Shown here: positions 41,373-48,835 of the stretch, piece after piece
Numbering within the stretch: position 1 is the stretch's first letter
Layout: each line of letters begins with the position of its first letter
Source of the DNA: Pseudoxanthomonas sangjuensis
GTDB lineage: Bacteria > Pseudomonadota > Gammaproteobacteria > Xanthomonadales > Xanthomonadaceae
DNA: 56,068 bases
Assembly: GCF_010211755.1 (NCBI RefSeq)
Contig: NZ_PDWR01000025.1
Coordinates: 1-56,068, forward strand
Direction of reading: 5' to 3'
The notes under the pieces: model-generated
Databases searched by the model: none
What the model was told of the DNA's origin: nothing
The model's input: only the letters and a program-made list of their open reading frames with translations
Program-made: the position numbers and the translations under genes

Positions 41373-42047
41373 TCAGGAACGGTTGCGCTCGCGGGTGGCG
41401 CTGGGGCTGTCGAGCAGGGGCCGCAATTCGGCGTCGATGGCTTCGCGCGCGCGGAAGATGCGCGAGCGCACCGTGCCGATCGGGCAATCCATCTTCTGCG
41501 CGATTTCCTCGTAGCTCAGGCCGTCCACCTCGCGCAGGGTGATCGCGGTCCGCAGTTCCTCCGGCAGCGCGTCGACCGCCTTCATCACCGTGCGCTCCAG
41601 TTCCTGCCGCATCAACTCGCGCTCGGGCGTGTCGGTGTCGCGCAGGCGCGCACCGGCATCGAACTGTTCGGCGTCGGCGGCGTCCACGTCGTCGGTGGGC
41701 GGGCGGCGGTTGTGGGCGACCAGGTGGTTCTTCGCTGTGTTCACGGCTATCCGGTGCAACCAGGTGTAGAACTGGGCGTCGCCGCGGAAACTGCCCAGCG
41801 CGCGGTATGCGCGCAGGAAGGTCTCCTGGGCCACGTCCTGGCTTTCGCTCCAGTCGTGCACGTACCGCCCGACCAGCGCCACGATCCGGTGCTGGTACTT
41901 GCGCACCAGCAGGTCGAATGCCGCGCTGTCGCCGCGCTGTACGCGCTTGACCAGCTCGAGGTCCAGCTCCTGCGGCGAGCCACCCTCCGGCAGGTCCACC
42001 TTCGAAGGGTCGTGCTTCATCTCGTTTTTGCTCACCGCATCGGCCAT
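41373..42047 (-). CDS. rpoE: RNA polymerase sigma factor RpoE (ECF sigma-E)
   Basis: A 224-residue ECF sigma factor. Region 2 (about 25-95) contains DSAAFDLLVRKYQHRIVALV and ESQDVAQETFLRAYRALGSF; region 4 (about 145-215) contains LRTAITLREVDGLSYEEIAQ and CPIGTVRSRIFRAREAI. It directs envelope-stress genes, including its own operon, when the RseA-like protein is degraded. The ATG at 42047 (MADAVSKNEM) is preferred: an AGGAG lies 11 nt upstream, whereas the in-frame GTG at 42059 is too close to it. It is followed by rseA after 11 nt. Confidence 0.94.
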   Translation of the reverse strand: MADAVSKNEMKHDPSKVDLPEGGSPQELDLELVKRVQRGDSAAFDLLVRKYQHRIVALVGRYVHDWSESQDVAQETFLRAYRALGSFRGDAQFYTWLHRIAVNTAKNHLVAHNRRPPTDDVDAADAEQFDAGARLRDTDTPERELMRQELERTVMKAVDALPEELRTAITLREVDGLSYEEIAQKMDCPIGTVRSRIFRAREAIDAELRPLLDSPSATRERNRS

Positions 42048-42088
42048 GCCGAACCGCACTCCTGTCGATCCGGCATTGAACCGGACTC

Positions 42089-42115
42089 TGTGACAACCCG
42101 GGTGGAAAAAAGTTC
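42089..42115 (-). promoter_or_regulatory. Candidate sigma-E promoter of rpoE
   Basis: The minus strand has GAACTT (complement of 42110-42115), 16 nt, then TCACA (complement of 42089-42093). The -35 matches the sigma-E core GAACTT; the -10 keeps only TC at the start. It lies about 45 nt upstream of the rpoE ATG, where an autoregulated promoter is expected. Confidence 0.6.
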
Positions 42116-42273
42116 ACGGCCCGCCCGAACGGGACGCACAAGGGCCATTCGAACCGCAAACCCGCCGCCTGGCCCGTGCCGGCGGTCACGCCAAAGGCAT
42201 GGGGATTTGACGGAAGTTGAACAAGCCCCGGATGATAGTCGCCTTTCCCATACGCAAACGGATGGTCCCTCCC

Positions 42274-44340
42274 ATGGCGACGAGCTTCGATGGGCTGCGA
42301 TTCAGTCACTGGCGCACCGAATTGCGCGACGACGGCGTCGTCGTGCTCGGTTTCGACCGCCAGGGCGCATCGGTCAACGCCTTCTCCCAGGACGTCCTGA
42401 TCGAGCTGGCCGACATCATCGAGCGCCTGTCGATCGACCCGCCGAAGGGGCTGGTGCTGCGTTCGGCCAAGCCCAACGGCTTCATCGCCGGTGCCGACCT
42501 GAAGGAATTCCAGGAGTTCGACCGCAAGGGCACCACCAACGACGCGATCCGCCGCGGCCAGGTCGTGTTCCAGAAGCTGGCCGAGCTGCCCTTCCCCACC
42601 GTCGCCGCGATCCACGGCTTCTGCATGGGCGGCGGCACCGAGATCTCGCTGGCCTGCCGCTACCGCGTGGCCAGCAGCGACGGCTCGACCCGCATCGGCC
42701 TGCCCGAGGTCAAGCTGGGCATCTTCCCCGGTTGGGGCGGCAGCGCGCGACTGCCGCGGCTGGTCGGCGCGCCGGCGGCGATGGACATGATGCTGACCGG
42801 ACGCACGCTGTCGGCATCGGCCGCGCGCGCCATGGGCCTGGTCGACAAGGTGGTGGCGCCGGAGCAGTTGCTCGATGCGGCGATCGCGCTGCTGGGCAAG
42901 GGCGCCGAGCGCCCGTTCAAGCAGAAATTCCTCGGCTGGGCGACGAACACCTGGCCGGCACGGCAGGTCCTGGCCCCGCAGATCGCCAAGACCGTCGCCC
43001 GCAAGGCGCCGAAGGCGCACTACCCGGCCCCGTACGCGCTGATCGGCGTCTGGAAGAACGCCGGCGGCAAGGGCATCCAGGGCCGCCTCGACGCCGAGCG
43101 CAAGGCGGTGGTGAAACTGGCCTCGACGCCGACCGCGCGCAACCTGGTGCGCATCTTCTTCCTGACCGAACGAATGAAGGGCCTGGGCGGGAAAGATCAC
43201 GGCATCTCGCGCGTGCACGTGGTCGGCGCCGGCGTGATGGGCGGCGACATCGCCGCGTGGGCCGCCTACAAGGGCTTCGAGGTGACCCTGCAGGACCGCG
43301 AGCAGCGCTTCATCGACCCGGCCCTGGCCCGCGCGCAGGAACTGTTCGCCAAGCGGGTGAAGGACGAAGCCAGGCGCGCGTCGGTGGCGGCGCGGCTGAA
43401 GGGCGACCTGGCCGGCGAAGGCGCGGCCGATGCCGACCTGGTGATCGAGGCGATCGTCGAGAACCCCGACGCCAAGCGCGAGCTGTACCAGTCGCTGGAG
43501 CCGCGGATGAAGGCCGACGCGCTGCTGACCACCAACACCTCGTCGATCCCGCTGACCGAACTGCGCGGACACATCGCACGACCGGCGCAGTTCGCCGGCC
43601 TGCACTACTTCAACCCGGTGGCGCAGATGCCGCTGGTCGAGATCATCCGCCACGACGGCCTGGCGCCGGAAACAGAGCGGCGGCTGGCCGCGTTCTGCAA
43701 GGCCATCGACAAGCTGCCGGTGTCGGTGACCGGCACGCCGGGCTTCCTGGTCAACCGCATCCTGTTCCCGTACATGCTGGAAGCGGCGACGGCGTATTCG
43801 GAAGGCATCCCCGGCGCGGCGATCGACAAGGCGGCGGTGAAGTTCGGCATGCCGATGGGCCCGATCGAACTGATCGACACCGTGGGCCTGGACGTGGCCT
43901 ACGGGGTCAACAAGGAACTGGCGCCGTTCCTCGGCCTGCAGGTGCCGCCGGCGTTGGCGGCGGCGCCCGAGCCGGGCAAGCGCGGCAAGAAGGACGGCCA
44001 GGGCTTCTACAAGTGGGAGAACGGCAAGCCGGTGAAGCCGGAACTGCCGAAGGACTACCAGGTGCCGGCCGACCTCGAGGATCGCCTGGTCCTGCCCTAT
44101 CTCAACGAAGCGGTGGCCTGCCTGCACGACGGCGTGGTCGGCGACGCCGACCTGCTCGACGCGGGCGCGATCTTCGGTACCGGCTTCGCGCCGTTCCGCG
44201 GCGGCCCGATCCAGTACATCAGGGCCACCGGCGCCGACGAACTGCTGGCGCGGTTGAACACCCTGCACGCCCGCTACGGCAGCCGCTTCGCGCCGCGGCC
44301 GGGCTGGGATTCGCCGCTGCTGCGCGAGAAGCCGGTCTGA
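42274..44340 (+). CDS. Fatty-acid oxidation multifunctional enzyme (enoyl-CoA hydratase / 3-hydroxyacyl-CoA dehydrogenase), FadB/FadJ-like
   Basis: A 688-residue bifunctional beta-oxidation protein. The crotonase half (about 1-190) has GFIAGADLKEFQEF and HGFCMGGGTEISLACRYRVA with RIGLPEVKLGIFPGWGG. The NAD-binding half starts VHVVGAGVMGGDIAAWAAYK (about 310-330), followed by NTSSIPLTEL and HYFNPVAQMPLVE, and the C-terminal dehydrogenase dimer domains. It hydrates enoyl-CoA and oxidises the 3-hydroxyacyl-CoA. It would pair with a thiolase encoded elsewhere; none is next to it. The start is taken at MATSFDGLRFSHWR from family alignment; no strong ribosome site is visible, and in-frame ATGs at 42232 and 42259 are alternatives. 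Confidence 0.92.
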   Translation: MATSFDGLRFSHWRTELRDDGVVVLGFDRQGASVNAFSQDVLIELADIIERLSIDPPKGLVLRSAKPNGFIAGADLKEFQEFDRKGTTNDAIRRGQVVFQKLAELPFPTVAAIHGFCMGGGTEISLACRYRVASSDGSTRIGLPEVKLGIFPGWGGSARLPRLVGAPAAMDMMLTGRTLSASAARAMGLVDKVVAPEQLLDAAIALLGKGAERPFKQKFLGWATNTWPARQVLAPQIAKTVARKAPKAHYPAPYALIGVWKNAGGKGIQGRLDAERKAVVKLASTPTARNLVRIFFLTERMKGLGGKDHGISRVHVVGAGVMGGDIAAWAAYKGFEVTLQDREQRFIDPALARAQELFAKRVKDEARRASVAARLKGDLAGEGAADADLVIEAIVENPDAKRELYQSLEPRMKADALLTTNTSSIPLTELRGHIARPAQFAGLHYFNPVAQMPLVEIIRHDGLAPETERRLAAFCKAIDKLPVSVTGTPGFLVNRILFPYMLEAATAYSEGIPGAAIDKAAVKFGMPMGPIELIDTVGLDVAYGVNKELAPFLGLQVPPALAAAPEPGKRGKKDGQGFYKWENGKPVKPELPKDYQVPADLEDRLVLPYLNEAVACLHDGVVGDADLLDAGAIFGTGFAPFRGGPIQYIRATGADELLARLNTLHARYGSRFAPRPGWDSPLLREKPV

Positions 44341-44436
44341 ACCGGGCCCGGAACCGGAATTCGGTCATGGATGCGGCGCGAGGCGAGGCGGCATAATCGC
44401 CCGCATCCATTCCACGCTACCGAGGCCATTCCCCGC

Positions 44437-44610
44437 ATGTTCAACCTGAGCGCACCCACCACCGGCATGTTCTTCCTTTCGCTGCTGCTGGGCGGCATCG
44501 GCGTGGCGGCGAAGCTGCACTACATCCCGGTGCTGGTGCCGTACGCCTTCTGGCTGGTTGTCGCCGCGCTGGTGGTGTTGCTGCTGGGAAATCTGTTCAA
44601 GGGGCTGTAA
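44437..44610 (+). CDS. Small two-helix membrane protein
   Basis: A 57-residue protein with two hydrophobic segments (about 10-26, MFFLSLLLGGIGVAAKL, and 31-53, PVLVPYAFWLVVAALVVLLL) and a polar end NLFKGL. It probably forms a hairpin in the inner membrane. I do not recognise a named family, although similar short hypothetical proteins are common in this bacterial group. It follows the FadB-like gene by 96 nt and is closed by a terminator. A degenerate copy of its 3' end occurs at 45449-45473. Confidence 0.65.
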   Translation: MFNLSAPTTGMFFLSLLLGGIGVAAKLHYIPVLVPYAFWLVVAALVVLLLGNLFKGL

Positions 44611-44640
44611 GCGGCTTCGCTTCCCGTCCTGCGGATGAAG

Positions 44641-44672
44641 GAAAGCCCCCGCGATGCGGGGGCTTTCCGTTT
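44641..44672. terminator. Terminator between small membrane protein and SH3 protein genes
   Basis: The 12-bp perfect stem GAAAGCCCCCGC (44641-44652) and GCGGGGGCTTTC (44656-44667) has a 3-nt loop. The T tract is short (CTTTCCGTTTG on plus), so efficiency is uncertain, but its convergent position fits a bidirectional terminator. Confidence 0.65.
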
Positions 44673-44686
44673 GCAATGCCGGGCGA

Positions 44687-45274
44687 TCAACGCGTGCGCT
44701 GCTGCGACTTGCCGGCGGGATCGCGCCAGGCCACCTTGCGCGAACCGTTGCCGCGATCCGGCGCGTTCTTCTGCCGCGACTGGTGCTGCATGACGCCCTT
44801 GCCCGGAACCTGCGGCTTGACCACCACCGGTCGCGGTTGCGGCTTCACCACCACGATCCGCTGCACCGGCGGGCGATAGCCGGCCCACTGGTTGCGCTGC
44901 GCGTACCAGGTACGGTAGCGGTAGTGGTCGTTCCAGTAACTGTTGAAGGTGAAGCGGATCACCGGCAGGCCGAGGCCCACGCCGTAGCGGCTGACGGCGA
45001 CGCGGTGACCGCGCGAGTAGGCATCCAGATGGCCCGCGGAAACCCAGCCGCGGTCGCGACCGACGCTGACGTCGCACCACGACCAGTCGTTGATGCAGCC
45101 GTAAACCTGCAGCGGCGTGCCGGCGCGCAGCGTCGCCACGCGCGGGTAGCCGGCGTCGGGGCCGGTGCGCAGGCTGACGGTGGAGTTGGCATAGGCGGTG
45201 GTGGCGGCAGACGCCATCGTCGGCGCAGCCAGCAAACCGAGTGCAACGAATGCGGTGGTAGCCAGCTTCTTCAT
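44687..45274 (-). CDS. Exported bacterial SH3-domain protein
   Basis: A 195-residue protein with a signal peptide (MKKLATTAFVALGLLAAPTMASA). An SH3b domain follows (about 25-90: VSLRTGPDAGYPRVATLRAG and VYGCINDWSWCDVSVGRDRGWV), with cysteines 60 and 67. The C-terminal half is basic and repetitive (RIVVVKPQPRPVVVKPQ, then RQKNAPDRGNGSRK). SH3b domains often bind peptidoglycan peptides; the role here is inferred as cell-wall contact. The ATG at 45274 is preferred over one three codons upstream because AGGATGGG precedes it at good spacing. It is a single gene. Confidence 0.8.
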   Translation of the reverse strand: MKKLATTAFVALGLLAAPTMASAATTAYANSTVSLRTGPDAGYPRVATLRAGTPLQVYGCINDWSWCDVSVGRDRGWVSAGHLDAYSRGHRVAVSRYGVGLGLPVIRFTFNSYWNDHYRYRTWYAQRNQWAGYRPPVQRIVVVKPQPRPVVVKPQVPGKGVMQHQSRQKNAPDRGNGSRKVAWRDPAGKSQQRTR

Positions 45275-45402
45275 GGTGCCCATCCTGTCGAATGCGGACG
45301 CGGTGTTGCGCCGCTTCGGTACGGATAACGGGACAGGAATTGCGAAGTTGACCGGGATTTTTGCCTGTTCAGGTTTCGGTTCGCTTTGCCGGAACGGTTG
45401 AT

Positions 45403-45425
45403 GGGCGGGTCACGACCCGCCCTAC
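45403..45425 (-). repeat. Single GTAG-type REP
   Basis: On the minus strand the element begins GTAGGGCGGGTCGTGACCCG and folds with an 8-bp stem (GGGCGGGT 45403-45410, ACCCGCCC 45415-45422) and a 4-nt loop. It shares the GTAG head and stem-loop plan of the other copies, but its stem sequence differs, so it belongs to another subtype. Confidence 0.7.
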
Positions 45426-45447
45426 CCTTGCTGGGGCGCCGATCCCG

Positions 45448-45473
45448 GGGATCCTGTTCAGGGGGCTGTAAGC
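45448..45473 (+). pseudogene. Degenerate copy of the 3' end of the small membrane protein gene
   Basis: ATCCTGTTCAGGGGGCTGTA and the following AGC nearly match ATCTGTTCAAGGGGCTGTAA and GC at 44591-44612, differing by a base or two and one indel; the encoded end is ILFRGL-stop against NLFKGL-stop. It is also followed after some 25 nt by a terminator hairpin, as the intact gene is. Nothing else of the gene is recognisable. It may be a remnant of a tandem duplication flanking the SH3 gene, or chance similarity. Confidence 0.4.
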
Positions 45474-45496
45474 AGCCGGTCCAGCGCCGGATACGG

Positions 45497-45525
45497 AAAA
45501 GCCCCGCATGTCGGGGCTATTTTTC
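45497..45525. terminator. Bidirectional terminator after pilZ
   Basis: GCCCCG (45501-45506) and CGGGGC (45512-45517) form the stem; TATTTTTC follows on plus and an A4 run on the other side gives TTTT on minus. It closes the pilZ-holB-tmk-mltG gene series on the minus strand. Confidence 0.85.
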
Positions 45526-45572
45526 ATGAGGCGGGACCCGCCTCGCCGTTTTGCCGCAGGTACGCCGTCGCG

Positions 45573-45929
45573 TCACATCGTATGCGTCGGCTTGTCCGCG
45601 TTGAGCGTGCCGGCCAGCAGCGTCTCGATCTTGTTCTTCACCGCCTCGCCTTCGCTGCTCTCGGTGAACTGCACGCCGATGCCGGCCACGCGCGCGCCCT
45701 GCGCGCCGACCGGGGTTACCCACACCACCTTGCCGGCCACCGGCAGGCGTTCGCTCGACTCGGGCAGGGTTAGCAGCAGGAACACCTCGTCGCCGAGGAA
45801 ATAGCGCTTCGGCGTCGGCACGAAAATGCCGCCACCCTTCACGTACGGGATGTAGGCGTTGTACAGCGACGCCTTGTCCTTGACCGCCAGCGACAGGATG
45901 CCCTGGCGCCCGCCTGTTGCTGCATTCAT
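45573..45929 (-). CDS. pilZ: PilZ-domain type IV pilus protein
   Basis: A 118-residue single-domain PilZ protein of the original type. GGIFVPTPKRYFLGDEVFLL and GKVVWVTPVGAQG are conserved. The RxxxR and D/NxSxxG c-di-GMP-binding motifs are not present, as in canonical PilZ, which works in pilus assembly by partnering PilB and FimX and does not bind the nucleotide. The ATG overlaps the holB stop (ATGA), the usual holB-pilZ arrangement. It is the last gene of the cluster. Confidence 0.92.
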   Translation of the reverse strand: MNAATGGRQGILSLAVKDKASLYNAYIPYVKGGGIFVPTPKRYFLGDEVFLLLTLPESSERLPVAGKVVWVTPVGAQGARVAGIGVQFTESSEGEAVKNKIETLLAGTLNADKPTHTM

Positions 45930-46984
45930 GCACTGCCTCCACGTTCCCCGACGCCGGCCGCGCGGTTGACGCCGCGCCAGGCCACTAGCAGGTCGACCAT
46001 CGCCAAGTCGCCGCGCACCGTGGTGCGCAACAGGTCACGGGTGCGGTTGGCGGCGTCGAACCACGACGCCAGCTTGTTCATCTTGGCCATGTCCGTCAAG
46101 TCGCCGGCCCGGGCCAGCGCCAGGTCCGCGGCATGGCGCAGGCGCAGGTCGACGAATTCGTCGGAAGACCAGCGCTGTGCGATCTCCGTCGCCGTGCCCT
46201 GCCCGCGCTCGAGCTTGTCCAGGTCCTCGGCGACCTGCCGGCGCAGGACGAGTCCTTCGCCGCGCAGCCATTCGTCGGCCAGGCCCGGATGGCCGCGCGC
46301 GGCATCCAGCGCTTCGATCGCCGACTTTTCCGGATGGCCCTGCCCGCGCAACCAGGCCAGCGCCTCGGCGCGCGGCGGCAATTTGACTTCGAGCCTTTGC
46401 ACGCGGCTGCGGATCGTCGCCGGCAGGCGCATGGGATTTGCCGTTATCAAGAACAAGTAACGACCTGGAACTGGTTCCTCGAGCGTTTTCAGCAACGAAT
46501 TGCTCGCACTTTCGTTCAGGGCGTCGGCCGGTTCGATCAACGCGATGATATTTCCGCCGAGTTGCGCCGTCTTGAACAGACGCTCGGTCAAGTCGCGCAT
46601 CTGGTCGACGACGATCTGAGTCCACATGCTCTTTGTGGATGATTTCGGATTCAGCGCAAAACCGATAAAAATCGCATCCGGGTGCGTCGGATGCCCATCC
46701 GGATGCGACGGCGACTTGTCGGGCCGATGTTCCAGCGGATCGCGCTGCGAACGCGACTGGTACAAAAGGCAGCTCTTGCACTTGCCGCATGGCTGTCCGT
46801 CGTACCGGTCCACGCAAAGCACATACTGACCGAACTTCTCCACGACATCTCGCTTGCCCAAGCCAGCAGGACCGCTTATCAACTGTCCATGACCAAGCCG
46901 TCCAGCATCGAAAGCGGCCACCAGATGGTCATAGGCACGCTGTTGCCAGGGCGCAATCGTATTGCCGGAGCCAGACGTGCTCAC
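45926..46984 (-). CDS. holB: DNA polymerase III subunit delta-prime
   Basis: A 352-residue clamp-loader subunit. The Walker A-like loop is SGPAGLGKR (37-45), zinc-module cysteines are C57, C66, C69 and C72 (CVDRYDGQPCGKCKSC), and sensor-type NSLLKTLEEP is conserved. An insert SHPDGHPTHPDA follows the zinc module. The start is a GTG at 46984 overlapping the tmk stop (GTGA). The 5' half of the gene, 46441-46980, is about 57% GC by hand count, well below the about 70% of both flanks and of its own 3' half, which suggests recombination in that segment. Confidence 0.93.
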   Translation of the reverse strand: MSTSGSGNTIAPWQQRAYDHLVAAFDAGRLGHGQLISGPAGLGKRDVVEKFGQYVLCVDRYDGQPCGKCKSCLLYQSRSQRDPLEHRPDKSPSHPDGHPTHPDAIFIGFALNPKSSTKSMWTQIVVDQMRDLTERLFKTAQLGGNIIALIEPADALNESASNSLLKTLEEPVPGRYLFLITANPMRLPATIRSRVQRLEVKLPPRAEALAWLRGQGHPEKSAIEALDAARGHPGLADEWLRGEGLVLRRQVAEDLDKLERGQGTATEIAQRWSSDEFVDLRLRHAADLALARAGDLTDMAKMNKLASWFDAANRTRDLLRTTVRGDLAMVDLLVAWRGVNRAAGVGERGGSA

Positions 46985-47634
46985 TGCGGCTTCGCGTCCA
47001 GCCATTGCGCCAACGCCTTCGTCACCGCCGCCGCGACCTCGGCCGGCGGTTGCGAAGCGTCTATGACACGGAAGCGTTGCGGTTCGGCGGCGGCGCGCCT
47101 GCGGAAGCCCTCGCGCACGCGTTCGAAGAAATCGTCCTGCTCGCTCTCGATGCGGTCCGGCCACAGGTCGCGGCCGGCGGTACGCGCGCGGCCCTCGCGC
47201 ACGTCGAGGTCGAGCAGCAGGGTCAGGCCGGGCTGGATGCCGACCACGCGCCGTTCCAGTTCGGCGACCAGCGCCTCGTCGAGGCCGCGCCCCGCCGCCT
47301 GGTAGGCGTAGCTGGAATCGGTGAAGCGGTCGCTGACCACGAAGGCGCCACGGCGCAGCGCCGGGCGGATCACCTCGCGCACGTGCTGCGCGCGCGAGGC
47401 GAACATCAGCAGCAGCTCGGTTTCCGGTGCCAGCTTCTCGCCGTCGCTGGGGGCCAGCAGCAGTTCGCGGATGCGTTCGGCCAGCGGCGTGCCGCCGGGT
47501 TCGCGGGTGACCACGACCTCGTGGCCGCGCGCGTGCAGCAGATCGCGGATCGCGGCCAGCGCGCTGGTCTTGCCCGCGCCCTCGCCGCCCTCCAGGCTGA
47601 CGAAATGCGGGTGGCTGACGACGGCTTCGGTCAT
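46981..47634 (-). CDS. tmk: Thymidylate kinase
   Basis: A 217-residue kinase that phosphorylates dTMP to dTDP. The P-loop is EGGEGAGKT (15-23), the TREPGGT motif follows, VVSDRFTDSSYAYQ is the DR-Y-S substrate segment, and LDLDVREGRARTAGR precedes the LID region. Length is normal. Both ends overlap neighbours by four bases (mltG stop with tmk ATG; tmk stop with holB GTG), a tightly coupled cluster. Confidence 0.97.
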   Translation of the reverse strand: MTEAVVSHPHFVSLEGGEGAGKTSALAAIRDLLHARGHEVVVTREPGGTPLAERIRELLLAPSDGEKLAPETELLLMFASRAQHVREVIRPALRRGAFVVSDRFTDSSYAYQAAGRGLDEALVAELERRVVGIQPGLTLLLDLDVREGRARTAGRDLWPDRIESEQDDFFERVREGFRRRAAAEPQRFRVIDASQPPAEVAAAVTKALAQWLDAKPQ

Positions 47635-48710
47635 TGCGCTGCGGTTCCCTTCGCTTTCTCTTTCCCGGCGGTGCGCCGTTGCCGCAGTTGCTGCAGGTAA
47701 GCGGCGACGGCGGCATTGTGTTCGCTCACCGACCTGGAGAATACATGGCGGCCGCTGCCGTCGCCCACCGCGACGAAGAACAGCGCGTCGCCGCCGGCCG
47801 GGTTCGCCGCCGCTTCCAGCGCCTGCCGGCCGGGCATCGAGATCGGCGTCGGCGGCAGACCGACCCGGGTGTAGGTGTTGTACGGCGTGTCGGCCAGCAG
47901 GTCGCGCTTGCGGATGTTGCCGTCGTAGGCCGCGCCCATGCCATAGATCACGGTCGGGTCGGTCTGCAGCAGCATACCGGCCTTCAGCCGCCGCGCGAAC
48001 ACGCCGGCGATCTGCGGGCGCTCGTCGGCCACGCCGGTTTCCTTTTCGACGACCGAAGCGAGGATCAGTGCCTCGTACGGGGTCTGCAGCGGATTGTCGG
48101 CCGCACGCCTGTCCCACGCATCGGCCAGCGCCTTGTCCATCGCGTCGTAGGCGCGTTTCAGCACGTCGAGGTCGCTGTCGCCGCGCGAGTAGGCATAAGT
48201 CTCCGGCAGGAAGCGGCCCTCCGGGTGCTCGCCCGGATGGCCCAGCGCCTTCATCAGCGCCGCGTCGTCCATGTTCGCCGTTTCGTGCTGCAGCGGCTCG
48301 GCCTTCGCCAGTGCGGCGCGCACCTGGCGGATGTTCCAGCCTTCGACGATAGTCACCTGGTGCTGCACGACCCTGCCGTTGCGCATGTCGCGCAGCAGGT
48401 CCAGCGGCGTCATGCCCGGGCGCAGCGCGTATTCGCCGACCTTGAGCCGGGCGGCCACGTCCATGCGCCGCGCCAGCAGCCGCCATTCGATGTCGGACCC
48501 GTTGCGCACGCCCTGGCCGCGCAGTTTGCGCAACACCCGGGCGAAAGAATCGCCGGATTCGACCACCACCGCGTCCCCGGCCTGCAAACCGGCGATGGGC
48601 TGGTTGGCGAAGCTGTCGTAGCGTTGCCAGACCCACGCGCCACCGGCGACCGCGGCCAGCAACAGGACGATGGCGATGTTGCGGCAGCCGCGCATGAAAC
48701 GTGAAGCCAC
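47631..48710 (-). CDS. mltG: Endolytic murein transglycosylase MltG
   Basis: A 359-residue inner-membrane lytic transglycosylase (YceG family) that cuts nascent glycan strands and sets their length. An N-terminal membrane helix (about 10-27) is followed by a LysM-like region and the YceG catalytic domain with Glu222 in ASVVEKETGV. GRFLPETYAYSRG and LPPTPISMPGRQALEAAANPAGG are family signatures. The GTG at 48710 is chosen because GAGG lies 5 nt before it; the ATG at 48695 is an alternative. It overlaps tmk by ATGA and is separated from pabB by a REP pair. Confidence 0.94.
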   Translation of the reverse strand: MASRFMRGCRNIAIVLLLAAVAGGAWVWQRYDSFANQPIAGLQAGDAVVVESGDSFARVLRKLRGQGVRNGSDIEWRLLARRMDVAARLKVGEYALRPGMTPLDLLRDMRNGRVVQHQVTIVEGWNIRQVRAALAKAEPLQHETANMDDAALMKALGHPGEHPEGRFLPETYAYSRGDSDLDVLKRAYDAMDKALADAWDRRAADNPLQTPYEALILASVVEKETGVADERPQIAGVFARRLKAGMLLQTDPTVIYGMGAAYDGNIRKRDLLADTPYNTYTRVGLPPTPISMPGRQALEAAANPAGGDALFFVAVGDGSGRHVFSRSVSEHNAAVAAYLQQLRQRRTAGKEKAKGTAAQ

Positions 48711-48767
48711 GAATACCTCGATTCGTTGTGTCGGTGCCGGCAGGATACCCGCTGGCCGTCTCAATCT

Positions 48768-48835
48768 GTAGGAGCGGCGCAAGCCGCGACCGGCGCCCGC
48801 GACCGCGTGCCGGGTCGCGGCTTGCGCCGCTCTAC
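48768..48835. repeat. GTAG-type REP pair between pabB and mltG
   Basis: Left arm 48768-48791 begins GTAGGAGCGGCGCAAGCC and ends GCGACC; right arm 48813-48835 is its inverted copy with one base missing (TCTAC for TCCTAC). It belongs to the same family as 33763-33856, differing mainly in the loop (GCAA for GTGA). The right arm's GTAG supplies the TAG stop of pabB. Confidence 0.9.
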
